The notes: generated by a model not told the origin, from the sequence alone. DNA of 64,000 bases from Paenibacillus sp. FSL R7-0345 (GCF_038595055.1 NZ_CP152002.1:2710501-2774500), one strand, 5' to 3'. Shown: positions 8,629 through 17,284, numbered from the stretch's first letter. Numbers and translations: made by a program.

Positions 8629-9486
8629 TCAGTATACCTTGTCCAGCTGCTGCTTACGGTATTGTGACGGACTCACGCCAAAGGAGCCGGTGAACCGCCG
8701 CGTAAAATAGTCCGGTGAATGAAAGCCGACATCGAGCGCGATCTCGGTAATCGGACGCAGCGTGTACCGGAGCATTTTCTCTGCCTGGTTTAAGCGGTAT
8801 TTTACCAGTGTCTCAATGATGGAATCCCCCACCTGCTCCTTGAATAAATGGGAGAGCCGGGAGGGGGATAAGCTGACGCTGGCGGCAAGGTCCTCGATCA
8901 TATGCTCGTCCATATAACGTGCGGCCAGAATATCCAGCACTTCACTGATCCGCGGATCGGTTTTTGTCTGCTGCCGGTTCTGGCTGGCCACGTTCAGAAT
9001 AATCTCCTCCAGTGCGTTCATCGTCAGCTCGTCGCGCAGCAGGGCATCACTGTCCAGCCTGTAGGCCAACACTCTCTGAAAAGCTGATTCAATTGCCCGG
9101 CTGGTGCTGTCATTATCAATATGCAGCTGGAAGACAGGCCCGCCTGTATGGCCTGCCGGCAGCCAGTCCGCCCAGGTAAAGCGGGGCAGAAAATGGGCCC
9201 ACAGCTTCTCCCATACGTATCCTTCTGCTGTGAAAAAATCCTGCAGGGTACCCGGCGAGACGATCGTTATCGTCCGTTCCGTGCATTCCAGGTAATCTCC
9301 GGCTCCATTATTGATAAGCCCTTTGCCTGATATAGTATACATAATCAGCCAGTCCCGGGTCCCTTCCGGACGGTAGCAGGTGTAGCCATGTCCTTTACGG
9401 TAATGTCCGGAGACAAGTATCCCGGATGGATGTGTGTATTGGGCATTTATTTCACGCATAGCAGGATCGTGCGGGTTATCAGCCAT
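8629..9486 (-). CDS. AraC-family transcriptional regulator
   Basis: A 285-residue regulator with an N-terminal cupin (WLIMYTISGKGLINNGAGDYLECTERTITIVSPG) and a C-terminal double helix-turn-helix (EDLAASVSLSPSRLSHLFKEQVGDS; ITEIALDVGFHSPDYFTRRFTGSFGVSPSQYRKQ). GAAAGGAACGAGGAT precedes the ATG. It is divergent from the GH2 gene at 9594, with 107 bases between the starts, the classic arrangement for a local activator and its target. It is similar in architecture to the neighbouring AraC protein but clearly not a recent duplicate. Confidence 0.9.
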   Translation of the reverse strand: MADNPHDPAMREINAQYTHPSGILVSGHYRKGHGYTCYRPEGTRDWLIMYTISGKGLINNGAGDYLECTERTITIVSPGTLQDFFTAEGYVWEKLWAHFLPRFTWADWLPAGHTGGPVFQLHIDNDSTSRAIESAFQRVLAYRLDSDALLRDELTMNALEEIILNVASQNRQQTKTDPRISEVLDILAARYMDEHMIEDLAASVSLSPSRLSHLFKEQVGDSIIETLVKYRLNQAEKMLRYTLRPITEIALDVGFHSPDYFTRRFTGSFGVSPSQYRKQQLDKVY

Positions 9487-9593
9487 ATCCTCGTTCCTTT
9501 CAGCAGCTTCTCTAATTTACAATTGTATACGAGCGGAACAAAAGAGAAAAGGGTTGAGCTTATACAATTGCGCGATAATCGGAGGGTGACGGT

Positions 9594-12374
9594 ATGGAGG
9601 ATACTAGTCGGAAGAACATTCTTGATTTAAGCGGGCTTTGGCATTATGCGCTTGATCCGGAGGACAAAGGTGAAGCGGAGCGCTGGTATGAATGTAATGG
9701 TTTGACGGCTCAAGGTAGCGTGACCCTTCCCGGCACACTGACTCTTAATGGTGTGGGAGAAGTGCAGGAGTGGAGCAGTGAAATGAACCGGGAGTCTGTC
9801 CGCTCTCTGCGGCAGCGCCATTCCTATTATGGTGCAGCATGGTACGAATTGGAGATTGAGGTTCCGGCTGAATGGTCAGGTAAACAATTGGGTGTGTCTT
9901 TGGAGCGTGTCATGTTCCAGTCCACGCTCTGGGTTAACGGCTGGCTTGCCGGACAGCAGGATAGTCTGTCTGTCCCTCATGGATTTGATGTGACTGCCTA
10001 TGTGGTAACAGGTGCTGTAAACCGTTTTTCCATCCGGGTAGATAACCGGGATATTCAGAACCTGGGCACGTATCCAAGTGCTTATACCGAGGAAACGCAA
10101 TCGATCTGGAACGGTATTATCGGCCGAATGGAGCTGCAGGCCTCTGAGCCGTTCCGGCTGACGGATGTGCAGATCTATCCTGAACCCGGGCTGCATGCAG
10201 TGCGGGTAAAGGGTATAGGGCATAACTTGACCGGGACTGCAATGGATGCTGAGATCAGCTTATCCGCAGAGAGCTTTAGCGGTGAACAAAAGCATCAAGT
10301 GCCAGTAGCAAGGCATCGTTTGCATCTCGCTGCTGGTTCAGCTGAACCCTTTGACTGGTTATACGGGATGGGGGAGGAGCCGCGGCTGTGGGATGAATTC
10401 AATCCTAATCTGTATGAGCTCAGGCTGACCGGCCGGACGATTCATGAAGGTGTGCAGCTGGAAACGGTAGTAAAGCAGACGTTTGGCTTGCGAAGCTTTG
10501 CAAGGAACGGCAGATTGCTCGAAATCAATGGCAGACCGGTTTTCCTGCGGGGGACGCTCGAATGCTGTATTTTTCCGCTTACAGGTCATCCGCCGATGGA
10601 GCAAGAGGCGTGGTTAAGTCTGTTCGGAACAGCGAGGGACTATGGCCTCAACCATATCCGGTTCCATTCCTGGTGTCCGCCGGAAGCTGCTTTTGAAGCG
10701 GCAGACCGTTTGGGCATGTACCTGCAGGTTGAAGCTCCAATGTGGATGGACAGCTGGAATATGCCGGTTGGCGCACATCCGGAGCATTATACGTACTTGC
10801 CTCTGGAAGCGCAGCGGATCATTCAGACATATGGCAATCATCCGTCATTCTGCATTTACAGCAACGGGAATGAGCTGAACGGGGATTTTGAGCTGCTGCA
10901 CCGGATGGCTGCGGATTTGAAAAAGCTGGACAACCGCCGGCTGTATACGCTAACTACGAATTGGGACCGCCCGCTCGATCCTGCGGATGATCTGTTTTGC
11001 GCGCAGACCGTCGATGAGGCTGGAGTCCGCGGCCAGTATTTTCTGGAGAAGCTGTCGGCCTCGACTATGCTGGACTTCCGTGAGGCGGTATCGCAGCGGG
11101 AGGTTCCTGTCGTCTCACACGAGGTGGGGCAATATAGCGTATATCCGGACGTTGAGGAAATAGACCTGTACGGCGGGGCTTTGCGTCCGGTTAACCTGGA
11201 GGTCATCTCTGCTGACCTCGAACAACGCGGCATGCTGGCAGACATCCGTAAATTCGTGCACGGATCGGGTATGCTGGCCCTGCAGCTGTACCGTGAAGAA
11301 ATCGAAGCAGCGCTAAGAACGCCGGAGCTTGGCGGCTTCCAGCTGCTTGATCTGCATGATTTTCCGGGACAGAGCACGGCAACGGTCGGTATTCTTAATG
11401 CCTTTTGGCAGTCCAAGGGACTCATTGAACCCCGGAATTTTAGGGGATTCTGCAGTCCGACAGTTCTTTTGCTGCGTATGCCGAAGCGTGAATATACTAA
11501 TCGGGATACCTTTACCGCGGAAGTGAATATTGCGCATTTCGGTGAGGCGGAGCTGGCACCTTCCGTTATTGAATGGAAAGTGATAAGTGAGGAGGGAGCG
11601 GTTCTGGACCAAGGGGCTATAGGGACTGGAGCGATCCCGCTTGGAGCAGGGATTCCCCTGGGAGAATTGAGCACGGATGCTTTTGTAAGAGTAGCTACAA
11701 GCGCCAGATTAACAGTCTCACTGGAATTAAGCGGCTCGGGAATCCGTAATGAGTGGCCGGTTTGGGTGTATGCATCTACTGGAGAAGAAGCGGCCGGGAA
11801 TACTGAAATAACAGTGACCAATAGCCTGGACGACGATTTGCTGCGCAGGCTGTCGGGAGGAGAACGTGTGCTTGTCCTTATTAAGGAGAATGACCTGGAG
11901 CATACAGCTCCCGGCAAGTTTCACCCGGTATTCTGGAGCCCGGTGCATTTTGCCACTGAAGCTCCGTGCGGGATAACTGTGGATGCTGCTCATCCGGCGC
12001 TGAGCGGTTTCCCAACCAGAGAATATGCGGAATTCCAGTGGCAGGACCTGCTGGAACATTCCGTGTCGCTTGCGGTGAGTGACGATCTTCCGTTTCAGCC
12101 GATTGTTCAGGTTATACCGAACTTTTATCATAACCGGAAGCTGACGAACCTGATAGAGTATACCGTCGGTGCAGGCAAGCTGCTGATCTGCGGTATCCAT
12201 ATTGAGGATGATCTGGCAGATCGGCCTGCTGCAGCGCAGCTCCGTACCAGCCTGATGGCATATATGAGTTCAGCGGCGTTCAACCCGCACCATTCGCTCG
12301 AACCGGGTGAATTAACTGAGCTGCTGAAGCCAAGAGCACTTGTTGACGGAACGGGAGCTGTACAGGACAGTTGA
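9594..12374 (+). CDS. GH2-family beta-glycosidase (beta-galactosidase/glucuronidase-like)
   Basis: A 926-residue cytoplasmic enzyme. An N-terminal jelly-roll sugar-binding domain (about 50-190, YYGAAWYELEIEVPAEW) and an immunoglobulin-like domain (about 190-310) precede the TIM barrel (about 310-600). Catalytic residues by motif: acid/base Glu about 427 in CIYSNGNELNGD and a likely nucleophile Glu about 510 in VVSHEVGQYSVYP. NHIRFHSWCPPEAAFEAADRLGMYLQVEAPMW is the typical barrel strand. About 300 further residues form a C-terminal extension of unclear role. The ribosome site GGAGGG precedes ATG 9594. Exact substrate (galactoside, glucuronide or mannoside) is not decidable from sequence; the divergent AraC gene probably regulates it. 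Confidence 0.82.
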   Translation: MEDTSRKNILDLSGLWHYALDPEDKGEAERWYECNGLTAQGSVTLPGTLTLNGVGEVQEWSSEMNRESVRSLRQRHSYYGAAWYELEIEVPAEWSGKQLGVSLERVMFQSTLWVNGWLAGQQDSLSVPHGFDVTAYVVTGAVNRFSIRVDNRDIQNLGTYPSAYTEETQSIWNGIIGRMELQASEPFRLTDVQIYPEPGLHAVRVKGIGHNLTGTAMDAEISLSAESFSGEQKHQVPVARHRLHLAAGSAEPFDWLYGMGEEPRLWDEFNPNLYELRLTGRTIHEGVQLETVVKQTFGLRSFARNGRLLEINGRPVFLRGTLECCIFPLTGHPPMEQEAWLSLFGTARDYGLNHIRFHSWCPPEAAFEAADRLGMYLQVEAPMWMDSWNMPVGAHPEHYTYLPLEAQRIIQTYGNHPSFCIYSNGNELNGDFELLHRMAADLKKLDNRRLYTLTTNWDRPLDPADDLFCAQTVDEAGVRGQYFLEKLSASTMLDFREAVSQREVPVVSHEVGQYSVYPDVEEIDLYGGALRPVNLEVISADLEQRGMLADIRKFVHGSGMLALQLYREEIEAALRTPELGGFQLLDLHDFPGQSTATVGILNAFWQSKGLIEPRNFRGFCSPTVLLLRMPKREYTNRDTFTAEVNIAHFGEAELAPSVIEWKVISEEGAVLDQGAIGTGAIPLGAGIPLGELSTDAFVRVATSARLTVSLELSGSGIRNEWPVWVYASTGEEAAGNTEITVTNSLDDDLLRRLSGGERVLVLIKENDLEHTAPGKFHPVFWSPVHFATEAPCGITVDAAHPALSGFPTREYAEFQWQDLLEHSVSLAVSDDLPFQPIVQVIPNFYHNRKLTNLIEYTVGAGKLLICGIHIEDDLADRPAAAQLRTSLMAYMSSAAFNPHHSLEPGELTELLKPRALVDGTGAVQDS

Positions 12375-12432
12375 TGAGGTCGATGCGGTTATCACCTGGA
12401 CACTAGCTGATGAGCGCCCGCCAGGACACAAA

Positions 12433-12470
12433 AAAGAAGCTGCGCATGGTTGCGCGGCTTCTTGCTGTTT
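12433..12470. terminator. Bidirectional terminator between GH2 gene and cdd
   Basis: AAGAAGC, a stem-loop with inner CGC/GCG pairs, and GGCTTCTT, with A residues before and T residues after. It can stop transcripts from both convergent genes. Confidence 0.75.
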
Positions 12471-12483
12471 TATAAGCTGCTTT

Positions 12484-12882
12484 TTACATATCCAGATCGG
12501 TGAACGCATAAGGCAGCAGCTCTCTTAGCTTCAATTCCAATATATCCTGTTTGTTGTTGGTCAAATATACAGGCATTTCCGGGGAGCAGAATTCGGCCAT
12601 TACCTGTCTGCAGATACTGCAGGGCGGCAGGAAATCCTCGGTGTCACCGGCTATTGCAATAGCCTGGAAGTCGCCTTTAGTGTAGCCGTTAGTAATTGCA
12701 GTGAAAAAAGCGGTCCGTTCAGCACAATTCGTTGCGCCAAAGGATACATTTTCTACGTTAACTCCGTTGATTACCGTTCCGTCCTTCAGCAGCAGTGCCG
12801 CACCAACCGGAAACTTGGAGTAGGGGATGTACGCCGCCTTATTAACCTTGCGCGCGCTTTCAACCAGTTGCTCTTTATCCAT
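12484..12882 (-). CDS. cdd: Cytidine deaminase
   Basis: A 132-residue zinc enzyme of pyrimidine salvage that converts cytidine and deoxycytidine to uridine and deoxyuridine. Motifs: YSKFPVGAAL at 21-30, TNCAERTAFF with zinc ligand Cys 53 and proton-shuttling Glu 55, and PPCSICRQVM with zinc ligands Cys 88 and 91. Length matches the small tetrameric class. The ATG at 12882 has AAGGGTGG upstream; in-frame codons further upstream look non-coding and were not included. It stands alone, convergent with the GH2 gene and divergent from rhaM. Confidence 0.95.
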   Translation of the reverse strand: MDKEQLVESARKVNKAAYIPYSKFPVGAALLLKDGTVINGVNVENVSFGATNCAERTAFFTAITNGYTKGDFQAIAIAGDTEDFLPPCSICRQVMAEFCSPEMPVYLTNNKQDILELKLRELLPYAFTDLDM

Positions 12883-13052
12883 ATAAACCACCCTTTTCAA
12901 TAAGTATGAACCTGTAAGGCCAGGTCCCCTTATCGCCAGCAAACAGCTGGCAGGACTTCTAATATTATAGGGGGGCGGATTATTTGTCAATGAGCAGATG
13001 GCTACAGCAGCGTTAACCGGGTGTCTGAGCCTGAGTGTCTGCTAAATCGCGA

Positions 13053-13240
13053 CTAAGTGGAAAAACGTCATCTAATTTTGGCCAAACCGCCGGGTAGAGA
13101 AATCTAATTGGAAAAACGACACTTAATTTTGCTGTTTTCGCGCCTGAAGCAGGTTTAGTGGCAAAATAGATAGCGGTTTTCCACTTAATTATTTGTAAAG
13201 GTGAGAAATGATGGAATGAAGTGCCGAAAATCCACTTAGA
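13053..13240. repeat. Degenerate 51-base-period palindromic repeat array (array C)
   Basis: In the 540-base gap between cdd and rhaM there are two direct copies of a CTAAGTGGAAAAACG-type unit, starting at 13053 and 13104 (51 apart), and two inverted copies whose CCACTTA parts start at 13181 and 13232 (again 51 apart). A fifth, weaker AGTGG match lies at 13157. The best copy is a palindrome: AAGTG, a GAAAAACGA loop, then CACTT. I see no convincing gene in this gap. Unlike arrays A and B (14132, 33415) the copies are decayed and partly inverted. Confidence 0.7.
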
Positions 13241-13422
13241 TGCTGGAAGCCACATACTTATGGGGGGCGGAAGGGGGAGCACAGTGAATTAATGATAAAC
13301 CTGCCTGCTCGATGGTTTATTTTCGTTTGTTTATCTTCAAAAAAGTTCATATGTATACTATAATGTTCAATATAGTTCATTTATGTATTTTTATAAACCA
13401 AACAGGTCTGGAGTGCTGAACA

Positions 13423-13737
13423 GTGATTAGAAAAGCGAGCATTATGCGTGTTTACCCGGAGCATTACGAGGAATACAAGCGCCGCCATGATGAGCTGTGG
13501 CCGGAGATGGCTGAAGAGCTGAGAAACCATGGTTCCCACAACTATTCTATTTTCCTCGACGAAGAAACCGGTAATCTGTTTGCTTACGTGGAGATTGAGG
13601 ACGAGGCTAAGTGGGATCAGATGTCAGAGACCGAGATTTGCCGGAAATGGTGGGTCTACATGGAGCCGCTGATGGAGACCAATCCGGATAACAGCCCTGT
13701 GTCTAAGAACCTGAAGGAAGTATTTTACCTGAAATAA
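13423..13737 (+). CDS. rhaM: L-rhamnose mutarotase
   Basis: A 104-residue ferredoxin-like-fold enzyme that interconverts alpha and beta anomers of L-rhamnose. The family start [28 protein letters not shown] carries the conserved His at 22, and the body has [21 protein letters not shown] and the C-terminal [29 protein letters not shown] block. It starts with GTG and has CTGGAG about ten bases upstream. No other rhamnose gene is beside it, which is unusual, since rhaM usually accompanies rhamnose isomerase or rhamnogalacturonan genes. Normal length for the family. Confidence 0.93.
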   Translation: MIRKASIMRVYPEHYEEYKRRHDELWPEMAEELRNHGSHNYSIFLDEETGNLFAYVEIEDEAKWDQMSETEICRKWWVYMEPLMETNPDNSPVSKNLKEVFYLK

Positions 13738-13795
13738 CGCCTAAAGTGGAATGCCTGATGACGCGGGGAAGGGCCTCAGGCATACGGATGACTAG

Positions 13796-13897
13796 TGTAA
13801 AATCATCAAGATTGCTTCGGTGCCGTCCTTCCAGCGCGGCAAGTTCGTGCCGCCGTACACCGCGGTGGCTGGCACGATAATAGGTTTAGTGTCTTGA
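13796..13897 (+). other. Possible gene remnant or short RNA upstream of a strong terminator
   Basis: An open frame of 33 codons runs from a TAG at 13793 to a TGA at 13895-13897 that sits at the foot of a strong terminator, as real gene ends often do. It reads KIIKIASVPSFQRGKF, then a Pro/Tyr/Thr stretch. There is no ATG/GTG/TTG start with a ribosome site, so it is either the 3' end of a decayed gene or the DNA of a small RNA. The opposite strand is also open here, which weakens a coding reading. Family not recognised. Confidence 0.3.
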
Positions 13898-13928
13898 CCC
13901 GGTAGCCATTAGGGCTACCGGGTCTTTT
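13896..13928 (+). terminator. Strong intrinsic terminator (12-base-pair perfect stem)
   Basis: GACCCGGTAGCC, loop ATTAG, GGCTACCGGGTC, then TTTT. The stem is perfect. It is 160 bases beyond the rhaM stop, so it ends either a long rhaM transcript or an independent short RNA from 13740-13895. Confidence 0.88.
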
Positions 13929-14032
13929 CGCATGGATTGGCGCATTATTAAAATCATTGCTGAGTCAACTGCTGGCGGCGGGCGTTTATATAGTTCTGTA
14001 AAGTAAAATGGCTTTGGTTTTAATGTTAATTG

Positions 14033-14063
14033 GTCAGCTGTAAACATTCGGCTGGCTTTTTTT
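14033..14063 (+). terminator. Second intrinsic terminator in the rhaM-binding-protein gap
   Basis: GTCAGC, a 12-base loop, GCTGGC (one G-U pair) and seven T residues. It follows the stronger terminator by about 105 bases, with no gene recognised between them. Confidence 0.6.
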
Positions 14064-14131
14064 ATGTTGCGGGTGAGCGGAACGGCGATGCTGTGGCAAG
14101 CGGATGTAGCAAAGATGAAGAGTATGAAATG

Positions 14132-14613
14132 AAAGGCACAAATGCCTTTGATTCCGGCGTATGGCGGGGAAATGGTGAAATGAAAGGCACAAATGCCTTT
14201 GATTCCGGCGTATGGTGGGGAAATGGTGAAATGAAAGGCAAAAATGCCTTTGATTCCGGTGTATGGCGCGAAACTAGTGGAATGAAAGGCAAAAATGCCT
14301 TTGATTCCGGCGTATGGCGCGAAACTAGTGGAATGAAAGGCAAAAATGCCTTTGATTCCGGCGTATGGCGCGAAACTGGCGGAATGAAAGGCAAAAATGC
14401 CTTTGATTCCGGCGTATGGTGGGAAAATGGTGAAATGAAAGGCAAAAATGCCTTTGATTCCGGCGTATGGTGGGGAAATGGTGAAATGAAAGGCAAAAAT
14501 GCCTTTGATTCCGGTGTATGGCGCGAAACTGGTGAAATGAAAGGCACAAATGCCTTTGATTCCGGCGTATGGCGCGAAACTGGCGGAATGAAAGGCATAA
14601 ATGCCTTTGATTT
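14132..14613. repeat. 51-base-period palindromic tandem array (array A), nine units plus a partial tenth
   Basis: Units start at 14132, 14183, 14234, 14285, 14336, 14387, 14438, 14489, 14540 and 14591 (the last partial), exactly 51 bases apart. Each begins with a 7-base-pair hairpin, AAAGGCA / TGCCTTT, around a 4-base loop, followed by GATT and a 29-base tail containing CCGGCGTATGG. The stem is identical in all ten copies while the loop varies (CAAA, AAAA, TAAA), which suggests selection on the palindrome. Because 51 is 17 codons, both strands stay open through the array. No ribosome site or homology supports a protein. It fills the gap before the second sugar operon. Confidence 0.92.
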
Positions 14614-14805
14614 CATCACAGGCGGTCGTTACTTCCAGCCAAGCGGGGAAAATCCCATTTTGTCAGCCATATGTGTAGCCCGTATGAATGTTACCCCGTT
14701 CTAATGAGCCCGAAAAAAGGGGAAGCTATAACAGAAAAAACGCCAATACGATTTAAAATTTAGTACAGTATAACTTTGCTGCAAATGTGAACGGTCTCGA
14801 TAAAT

Positions 14806-14833
14806 TTCAACCTTCCTCACTTTTTCTCTACTG
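14806..14833 (+). promoter_or_regulatory. Putative regulator site upstream of the second sugar operon
   Basis: TTCAAC, six bases, then CACTTTTTCTCTACTG, ending 100 bases before the binding-protein start. The same arrangement, with 24 of 28 bases identical, recurs at 25614-25641 upstream of the YesM-type kinase gene. Sharing between the operon and its presumed sensor suggests a binding site of the YesN-type regulator; this is inference. Confidence 0.55.
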
Positions 14834-14932
14834 TCGCCGGGGGACTGCTCTGATAATATGAGGTCAGAAAGAACGAACCACCACCACTAAGCCAGACAAA
14901 CCAAACATAACGATCTTTGAGGGGGATTCATC

Positions 14933-16279
14933 ATGAACAAAGGTTTACTTTCAGGCAGAAACGCACTTTTGGCCGGGGCGCTTGCAGCCACCGCTGTACT
15001 AAGCGCATGCGGCAATGATAACAGCAGCAATCAGGCGGCATCCGAAGGAAACAATACACCTGCAGCAGGCGGGGACCAGGTAACGCTGCGCGTCTTCTCC
15101 AACCTGCCGGACCGTAAGTCAGGACAGGGCTTAGCGGAGCAGATGGTCATCGACAATTACACCAAAGAAAATCCGAATGTCAAAATCGAGCTGGAAACAC
15201 TGGCCGAGGAGCCATTTAAAAACAAGCTGAAAGCCTACATGGCCTCCAACGAACCGATTGATGTCACGATGGTGCACGGCGGTGCCGAGCTGAATACACT
15301 GGTACAAGCCGGTTATGTAAAAGAGCTTGATCCTGCCGAGTATGCAGGTGAAGAATTCAGCTTCCTGCCGGGCGTATACACCTCCTTCACGTTTAACGAC
15401 AAGCTCTATGGCCTCCCGCGCAACAGTGACTATGAAGTAATTTACTATAATAAAAGGCTGTTTGAAGAAAACAACATCAAAGTACCAACCACTTACGCCG
15501 AGCTGATTGAAGCAGGCAAACAGTTCCGCGCAAAAGGCATTGAGCCGATGTCAATCAACGGTAAGGATCTGTGGAGCTTCGGTGCCTTCTTCCAGGATCT
15601 CGTGATCCGGGTCGGCGGTGACCAGAACCTGATGCTGGATGCTGTAGCCAAGAAGAAGGATTTCACGACTGACGATACCTTTAAGAAAGCAGCCGAGCTG
15701 CTGGGTGAAGCCAGAGACAGCGGGTTGTTCCAGGCATCATACATGACCTCCGATTACGGCGCATCCCAGAACCTGTTCACTCAGGAACGGGCAGCCATGT
15801 GGTACATGGGCTCTTGGGAAGCCGGAATGGCAACTAATGAAAATCTGCCGCAGACATTCCGTGATAATGTAGCTGTACTTAAGTTCCCCGTAGTAGAAGG
15901 CGGCAAAGGCAAAGATACAGATCTGCTGGCCTGGAACGGCGGCGGCTACTCCCTGGTTAACAGCTCGAAGCATCCGGAAGAAGCCAAGAAGTTCTTCGAC
16001 TATCTGATGAGTGCTAACCAATGGGCCAAATCCGTATGGGATATCGGTGCAGCAGTTCCTGCCCAGACTTATCAGCTGAACGGTAATGAGAGCAGTCTTC
16101 AAAAGGAGCTTACCGAGGTACTGACCGGTGCGACTTCCACCGCAGGCTCACTCGGCCTTGATTACGGAACACCTAAATTCAAGGATGATGCCCAAAATCT
16201 CTTCGGCAAATTCTTTGCCGGCGGCTCCACAACAGAGCAGCTGCTGAGCGATCTGCAGTCTGCGGCGGCTTCCCAGTAA
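14933..16279 (+). CDS. ABC sugar-binding lipoprotein
   Basis: A 448-residue extracellular receptor of a carbohydrate importer. Residues 1-25 are a lipoprotein signal peptide with lipobox LSAC (Cys 26), followed by an Asn/Ser-rich linker and the family 1 solute-binding fold: VTLRVFSNLPDRKS, DVTMVHGGAELNTLVQAGYVKELD, LYGLPRNSDYEVIYYNKRLFEENNI and AAMWYMGSWEAGMA. GAGGGGGATTCATC precedes the ATG. It is the first gene of a five-gene operon (receptor, two permeases, GH42, GH43). The substrate is probably an arabinose-, xylose- or galactose-containing oligosaccharide, judged by the operon's hydrolases. Confidence 0.93.
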   Translation: MNKGLLSGRNALLAGALAATAVLSACGNDNSSNQAASEGNNTPAAGGDQVTLRVFSNLPDRKSGQGLAEQMVIDNYTKENPNVKIELETLAEEPFKNKLKAYMASNEPIDVTMVHGGAELNTLVQAGYVKELDPAEYAGEEFSFLPGVYTSFTFNDKLYGLPRNSDYEVIYYNKRLFEENNIKVPTTYAELIEAGKQFRAKGIEPMSINGKDLWSFGAFFQDLVIRVGGDQNLMLDAVAKKKDFTTDDTFKKAAELLGEARDSGLFQASYMTSDYGASQNLFTQERAAMWYMGSWEAGMATNENLPQTFRDNVAVLKFPVVEGGKGKDTDLLAWNGGGYSLVNSSKHPEEAKKFFDYLMSANQWAKSVWDIGAAVPAQTYQLNGNESSLQKELTEVLTGATSTAGSLGLDYGTPKFKDDAQNLFGKFFAGGSTTEQLLSDLQSAAASQ

Positions 16280-16320
16280 GACAACGCCTTTTACAATTAT
16301 AAAGATAACGGTACGGATTA

Positions 16321-16350
16321 GGGCAGGGATCTCAAGTGAACCCCCTGCCC
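16321..16350 (+). terminator. Intercistronic hairpin after the binding-protein gene
   Basis: GGGCAGGG, a 14-base loop, CCCTGCCC, then TTTG. It lies between receptor and permease genes and should favour the upstream message. The first importer has a comparable hairpin at 284-302. Confidence 0.6.
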
Positions 16351-16381
16351 TTTGTCCGCCCGGAGGATGGAGGAAACGCCC

Positions 16382-17272
16382 ATGCATAAAGTGCTTAACA
16401 ACAAGCTTGCCATCTTTCTGTTTGTTTTTCCCGGCATATTATTATTCGCCCTAACCTTCCTGGCCCCGATTATTCTGAGCGGTTACTACTCATTCCGCGA
16501 TACCCTCGCGCCTGGAACGAACTCGACTTTTATCGGACTTGGCAATTATACCGAACTGCTGTTTCATGACAGCCGGTTTTGGCTTTCCTTACGCAACGCT
16601 GTACTGCTGGGTCTTGGCTTTATCATCATCCAGCATCCGATTGCAATCTTCTTCGCCGTTATGCTGGACCGGATTGGCGGCAAAGCCGAGAAGTGGTTCC
16701 GGACCATTTTCTTCATTCCCAGTGTAATCTCCGTCGTGGTTATTTCAAAAATGTGGCTCTCGCTGCTTGATCCGACCTTCGGCGTATTTAATAAACTGCT
16801 TGATTCTGTAGGGCTTGGCGCCTTGAAGCATGCGTGGCTGGGCGACAGCAGCACTGCACTCGTCTCCATGCTGGTCATTCTGATCTGGGCCGGCTTCGGC
16901 TGGGGCCTTCTCTTCTACTATGCAGGAGTCAAGGGAATCCCGGAAGACCTGTATGAAGCGGCATCGCTTGATGGGGCCTCCGGCTTTAAACTGCACCTGC
17001 GTATCACCGTTCCGCTACTTATGCCGGTCATAACAGTTCAGATAACACTGGCAATGATCACTGCCTTGAAGCAGATGGAGATGGTGTTCCTGACCACCAA
17101 CGGCGGTCCCGGAGACTCAACCCAGTTCCTCGCAGTCTATTTGTATAACAAAGCTTTTTCGGCCAGCCAGTACGGCTATGCTAATGCCATATCCATCCTG
17201 TTCATTGCCGTGTGTCTGCTGTTCACTTATCTGAGTAACAAGCTGACCCGCAGCGATGCTACCGAATACTAA
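16382..17272 (+). CDS. ABC sugar importer permease, MalF/UgpA type
   Basis: A 296-residue MetI-fold permease with about six membrane segments. The N-terminal KLAIFLFVFPGILLFALTFLAP segment is followed by SGYYSFRDTLAPGTNSTFIGLGNY, typical of this permease class, and the EAA loop YEAASLDGASGFKLHLRITVPLL lies at about 200-222. The start ATG 16382 is chosen because GGAGG lies nine bases upstream; an in-frame TTG at 16352 sits in the preceding hairpin region. It pairs with the permease at 17285. No ATPase gene accompanies them. Confidence 0.9.
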   Translation: MHKVLNNKLAIFLFVFPGILLFALTFLAPIILSGYYSFRDTLAPGTNSTFIGLGNYTELLFHDSRFWLSLRNAVLLGLGFIIIQHPIAIFFAVMLDRIGGKAEKWFRTIFFIPSVISVVVISKMWLSLLDPTFGVFNKLLDSVGLGALKHAWLGDSSTALVSMLVILIWAGFGWGLLFYYAGVKGIPEDLYEAASLDGASGFKLHLRITVPLLMPVITVQITLAMITALKQMEMVFLTTNGGPGDSTQFLAVYLYNKAFSASQYGYANAISILFIAVCLLFTYLSNKLTRSDATEY

Positions 17273-17284
17273 GGGGGAAACACC

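Noticed and set aside
10856..11917. Antisense frame of 353 codons inside the GH2 gene
   Set aside because: Ser/Arg-rich shadow of a well-supported GH2 coding sequence, no ribosome site.
12935..12951. GCCAGC-AAACA-GCTGGC hairpin upstream of cdd
   Set aside because: No T tract on either strand and no known riboswitch features; too weak to call.
14132..14613. CRISPR array
   Set aside because: The 29-base parts between the hairpin heads are nearly identical, not unique spacers, and no cas genes are present.
14030..14704. Frame of 224 codons with 17-residue repeats (MKGKNAFDSGVW)
   Set aside because: It starts inside a terminator, has no ribosome site, and stays open only because the DNA repeat is 51 bases. 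The opposite strand is equally open.
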